This document shows, piece after piece, positions 6,157 to 8,441 of a DNA stretch of 8,441 nucleotides. Both the position numbers and the translations under genes were made by a program. The notes beneath the pieces are model-generated. The model had not been told where the DNA came from, searched no databases, and saw only the letters and a list, made by a program, of their open reading frames with translations. The stretch is from Bordetella parapertussis (GTDB taxonomy: Bacteria > Pseudomonadota > Gammaproteobacteria > Burkholderiales > Burkholderiaceae_C), in the NCBI GenBank assembly GCA_943328885.2, contig CALQBT020000091.1, positions 1 to 8,441 on the forward strand, written 5' to 3'. Within the stretch, counting starts at the first letter, position 1; each line of letters starts with the position of its first letter.

Positions 6157-7671
6157 TCAAGATGGCCCGGCTTGGTCTGCAGCCCGCGCTTCGTCGCCCA
6201 AACCAGGCGCTCGCACCACCGTGACGCTGCAGGCTGATTGCGCAAGCACCTGCGACGACACGCTGCCGAGCAAGCGCCTGAAGGTCGATGTCTCGCGCGC
6301 ACCCAGCACCAGGTGGTCGACCTGGTTGCGCTTCGCGAAGTCGACCAGGGCCGATGCGGCGTCGCTGGCCTCAAGCACATGAAAGGTCAGCCGCCCCTCG
6401 TCGAGATTGAGCGCCTTGCTGATCGGTCTGGCCCAGTGTTTGAGGGCGACCAGCTGTTTGACATGCAGGCTGCGACCTTGGGGGTCGACCAACTCGTCCA
6501 TGCCGATGCGGTTGATCTTCATCACGCTGACGCAGGCCAGCCTCGCGCCGGGCTCGGTCAGCACGATGCGCCTGACGGTCTCGCGCTGCTGCTGCAGCAA
6601 CTCGGTGCTGGCCTTGTCGATGTCGACTGCCACCATGACAATCGGGCTGCGGTTCAGCTGCTCGGCGACCTTGCGGCGCTCGGCGCCAGGCTCGGCACCC
6701 AAGGCGAAGAACCAGCGTTTGAAGGTCTTGATCGCACCGTTTCGCTGCAATTTTTCGGCGCGCCGGGTCAGCGCGATTTGACCCGGGTGCTGCAGGTCGA
6801 GTGCCAGCTGGCCGGCGGTCTGGTAGCGGCGCTCGGGGTCGACCTCCAGGCATTTGAGGATCACCTCCTGCAGCCAGGGGGGGCAGTCGCGGCGCAGCGT
6901 GCGTGGCGGCACCGGGTCGATGTAGAGCCGCCGACGCAGGCCGCGCACGCTCTCGGGTTGGCCGAAGGGCCGCTCGCCGGTCGTGAAGTGGTAGAGCATC
7001 ACACCCAGCGCAAACAGGTCGCTGCGTGGGTCGTTGCGGATGAACTGCACCTGCTCGGGCGACATGTAGGGCCCGGTGCCCATCGGCAGCGTGAACTCTT
7101 CGTCGAGCAGATCGGGCAGAAAGTCGTGGCGCGACAGGCCGAAATCGACCATCACCGCGCTGCCGTCGGGCCGGAACATGATGTTGCTGGGCTTGACGTC
7201 GAGATGCACCAGATGCTGGCGGTGCAAGTCGTGCAGCGCGGTGGCCACACGCGAGCCGATCTCAATCACCTCGTCGAGAGCCAGCGGCGCTTGGTCCAGC
7301 CGCGCGCGCAGCGACATGCCCTCGATGTGCTCCATCACGATGTAGGGCTGGCGCGTGAAATCGCCCTTGGCGATGAATTTTGGGCAATGGGGCCCGGCGA
7401 GCATCGGCATGATCATCTGCTCGACCTCGAAGCCGACGATCGTGGCCGGGTCTTCGCCGCCCTTGATGCGCGGCACCTTCATGATCAACGGCAAGCGCGA
7501 ATCACCGGCGTGGTTGACTTCGCTGATGCGCCACAGATGCGCCATGCCGCCGACATGGAGTTTTTCTTCGAGCCGGAAGCGGTCGATCACCGTGCCCGGG
7601 GCCAGTTGGCTGGGCGCGTACTGACCGCTGCTGGCGTAGCCCAGGGTGTTGCTGTAGAGCTTGGAATCCAC
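6157..7671 (-). CDS. Bifunctional Ser/Thr protein kinase / universal stress protein fusion
   Basis: A 504-residue soluble protein. The Hanks-type kinase domain spans about 28-300. It has a loosely conserved glycine loop (LHVGGMA, 38-44), ATP-anchoring Lys65, and the catalytic loop HLDVKPSN (156-163; Asp158, Lys160, Asn163). DFG lies at 176-178, SPE at 204-206 and the structural Asp at 218. HLD in place of HRD makes it a non-RD kinase. After a basic linker, a UspA-type domain (about 342-487) begins PIVMVAVD and ends GSVSSQVLAQSACSVTVVR. No membrane helix is seen, unlike most bacterial PknB-type receptors, so it is probably cytosolic. The start is GTG 7671, with AAGGG (7685-7681) nine bases upstream inside the preceding gene; the next Met is inside the kinase fold. 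It lies 3 bases after the phosphoesterase stop. The architecture is known in betaproteobacteria; substrates and signal are not known to me. Confidence 0.93.
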   Translation of the reverse strand: MDSKLYSNTLGYASSGQYAPSQLAPGTVIDRFRLEEKLHVGGMAHLWRISEVNHAGDSRLPLIMKVPRIKGGEDPATIVGFEVEQMIMPMLAGPHCPKFIAKGDFTRQPYIVMEHIEGMSLRARLDQAPLALDEVIEIGSRVATALHDLHRQHLVHLDVKPSNIMFRPDGSAVMVDFGLSRHDFLPDLLDEEFTLPMGTGPYMSPEQVQFIRNDPRSDLFALGVMLYHFTTGERPFGQPESVRGLRRRLYIDPVPPRTLRRDCPPWLQEVILKCLEVDPERRYQTAGQLALDLQHPGQIALTRRAEKLQRNGAIKTFKRWFFALGAEPGAERRKVAEQLNRSPIVMVAVDIDKASTELLQQQRETVRRIVLTEPGARLACVSVMKINRIGMDELVDPQGRSLHVKQLVALKHWARPISKALNLDEGRLTFHVLEASDAASALVDFAKRNQVDHLVLGARETSTFRRLLGSVSSQVLAQSACSVTVVRAPGLGDEARAADQAGPS

Positions 7672-7674
7672 CGT

Positions 7675-8418
7675 TCACTGCCCTTGTCCGAGCCGACTGG
7701 CCAGGCGTTGAGGCAGGTCGGCGGCGAGGATTTTGGCAGCTGCGCTGGCGTGGTCGTAAGGCACACGGTGGTAGGTCAGCAAGCGCTGGTCCTCGTCGAG
7801 CAAGGCGTAGCAGGCAGCGGGGTTGCCGTCGCGCGGCTGACCTGCCGAGCCCGGGATCACCAGCCATTGCCGGTGCGGCGGCACTGGAATCGCCACACCC
7901 GGGGTTGGAATGAAGTCGCCTGCCTTGCCCTTGCTCGAGACATGGAACAGCCTGGGTTCGTGCATGTGGCCGCAGAAGGTGTAGCAGCAATCGGTGGCCT
8001 GCAGGCTGCGCACGGCGTCGGACCGGCTGGCGATGTACTCCCAAGCCCCGGGTGCCCAGGCATTGGCGTGGGCGTAGAACTGGTCGCCTTGGCGCTGTGT
8101 CAGCGGCAGGCTGGCGAGAAAATCGAGTTGGCTGGCGTCGAGCTGGGCTCTCGTCCAATCGACCACGTAGCGTGCTTCGGGCCGCATTTGCGGCCCCGCA
8201 CCGCGCACCACGGCCTGGTCATGGTTACCGAGCACGGCGATCGCGCCCTTGCGGACCATGTCGCGCACCTGGTCCACCACCCAGGTCGGATCCGCTCCAT
8301 AGCCGACGAAGTCGCCCAGCAGTACCCAGCGCTCCGCGCCTTGGTCGCGGGCATGGTCGAACACGGCTTCGACCGCTTCGCGGTTGGCATGCAGGTCGGT
8401 GATGAAGGCGCATTTCAT
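7675..8418 (-). CDS. Calcineurin-like metallophosphoesterase (YfcE/MJ0936-like)
   Basis: A 247-residue dinuclear-metal phosphoesterase. All signature motifs are present in order: DLH (Asp8, His10), GDFVGYG (35-41, Asp36), GNHD (64-67), a metal-ligand His117 in YAHAN, and GHMH (150-153). A closing IPGSAGQPRDG follows, near residue 190. These fit the small bacterial phosphodiesterase/nucleotide phosphatase branch better than PPP-type protein phosphatases, whose GDxVDRG and GNHE motifs are absent. It has no signal peptide and is cytosolic. ATG 8418 is chosen because an in-frame stop lies at 8437-8439, although no good Shine-Dalgarno precedes it. It is the first gene of a two-gene unit with the kinase-USP gene 3 bases downstream. 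It may hydrolyse a nucleotide or phosphoprotein linked to that kinase, but this is inference. Confidence 0.92.
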   Translation of the reverse strand: MKCAFITDLHANREAVEAVFDHARDQGAERWVLLGDFVGYGADPTWVVDQVRDMVRKGAIAVLGNHDQAVVRGAGPQMRPEARYVVDWTRAQLDASQLDFLASLPLTQRQGDQFYAHANAWAPGAWEYIASRSDAVRSLQATDCCYTFCGHMHEPRLFHVSSKGKAGDFIPTPGVAIPVPPHRQWLVIPGSAGQPRDGNPAACYALLDEDQRLLTYHRVPYDHASAAAKILAADLPQRLASRLGQGQ

Positions 8419-8441
8419 GGGCGACAGGAGCAGTTGTCACC

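Noticed and set aside
7675..8418. Reading the phosphoesterase as a PPP-type Ser/Thr protein phosphatase
   Set aside because: The second and third motifs are GDFVGYG and GNHD, not the GDxVDRG and GNHE of PPP phosphatases, so the YfcE/MJ0936-like branch fits better.
1..8441. CRISPR arrays, tRNA or rRNA genes, insertion sequences, integrases or attachment repeats
   Set aside because: No regular repeat-spacer pattern, cloverleaf, transposase or recombinase motif was seen. Genes are tightly packed with uniform base composition, giving no sign of a mobile island.

Overview
The window is compact, high-G+C DNA (about two thirds G+C by eye) with no rRNA, tRNA, IS, phage or CRISPR features. Family content points to a betaproteobacterium, probably order Burkholderiales: a DUF1841 protein, a RutE-type nitroreductase, a two-HMA CopA and a serine/threonine kinase fused to a universal stress domain. 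I cannot name the genus from sequence alone. Nine genes fill nearly all of it, several overlapping or abutting. The longest gene-free stretch is 149 bases (4043-4191).

Left part (1-3430): the 3' end of a c-type cytochrome gene (+) runs tail-to-tail into, and overlaps by 58 bases, a copper-exporting P1B-type ATPase gene copA (-). A 69-base divergent region separates copA from a 63-residue CopZ-like copper chaperone gene (+). That region holds a perfect 7-bp inverted repeat and a MerR/CueR-like promoter remnant with unusually short spacing. copZ then meets a DUF1841 gene (-) with their two stop codons back to back. Together copA and copZ form a copper detoxification pair: the chaperone binds Cu(I) in the cytosol and CopA pumps it out. 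No copper regulator gene is visible in the window.

Middle part (3431-6141): a 36-base divergent spacer containing a 10-bp palindrome separates DUF1841 from a RutE-like nitroreductase (+). After a GC-rich hairpin comes a probable three-gene operon (+): an orphan ParA/MinD-type ATPase, a MaoC hot-dog hydratase whose start overlaps the ParA stop (ATGA), and a NarL/LuxR-type response regulator with a long Ala/Pro-rich linker. No ParB, parS or histidine kinase is visible.

Right part (6157-8418): a two-gene minus-strand operon converges on the response regulator with only 15 bases between. It encodes a calcineurin-like metallophosphoesterase followed, 3 bases later, by a soluble Hanks-type Ser/Thr kinase fused to a C-terminal universal stress protein (USP) domain. 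This signalling cassette is the most interesting part of the window, although each domain family is known. I found nothing that I can support as a wholly new system.
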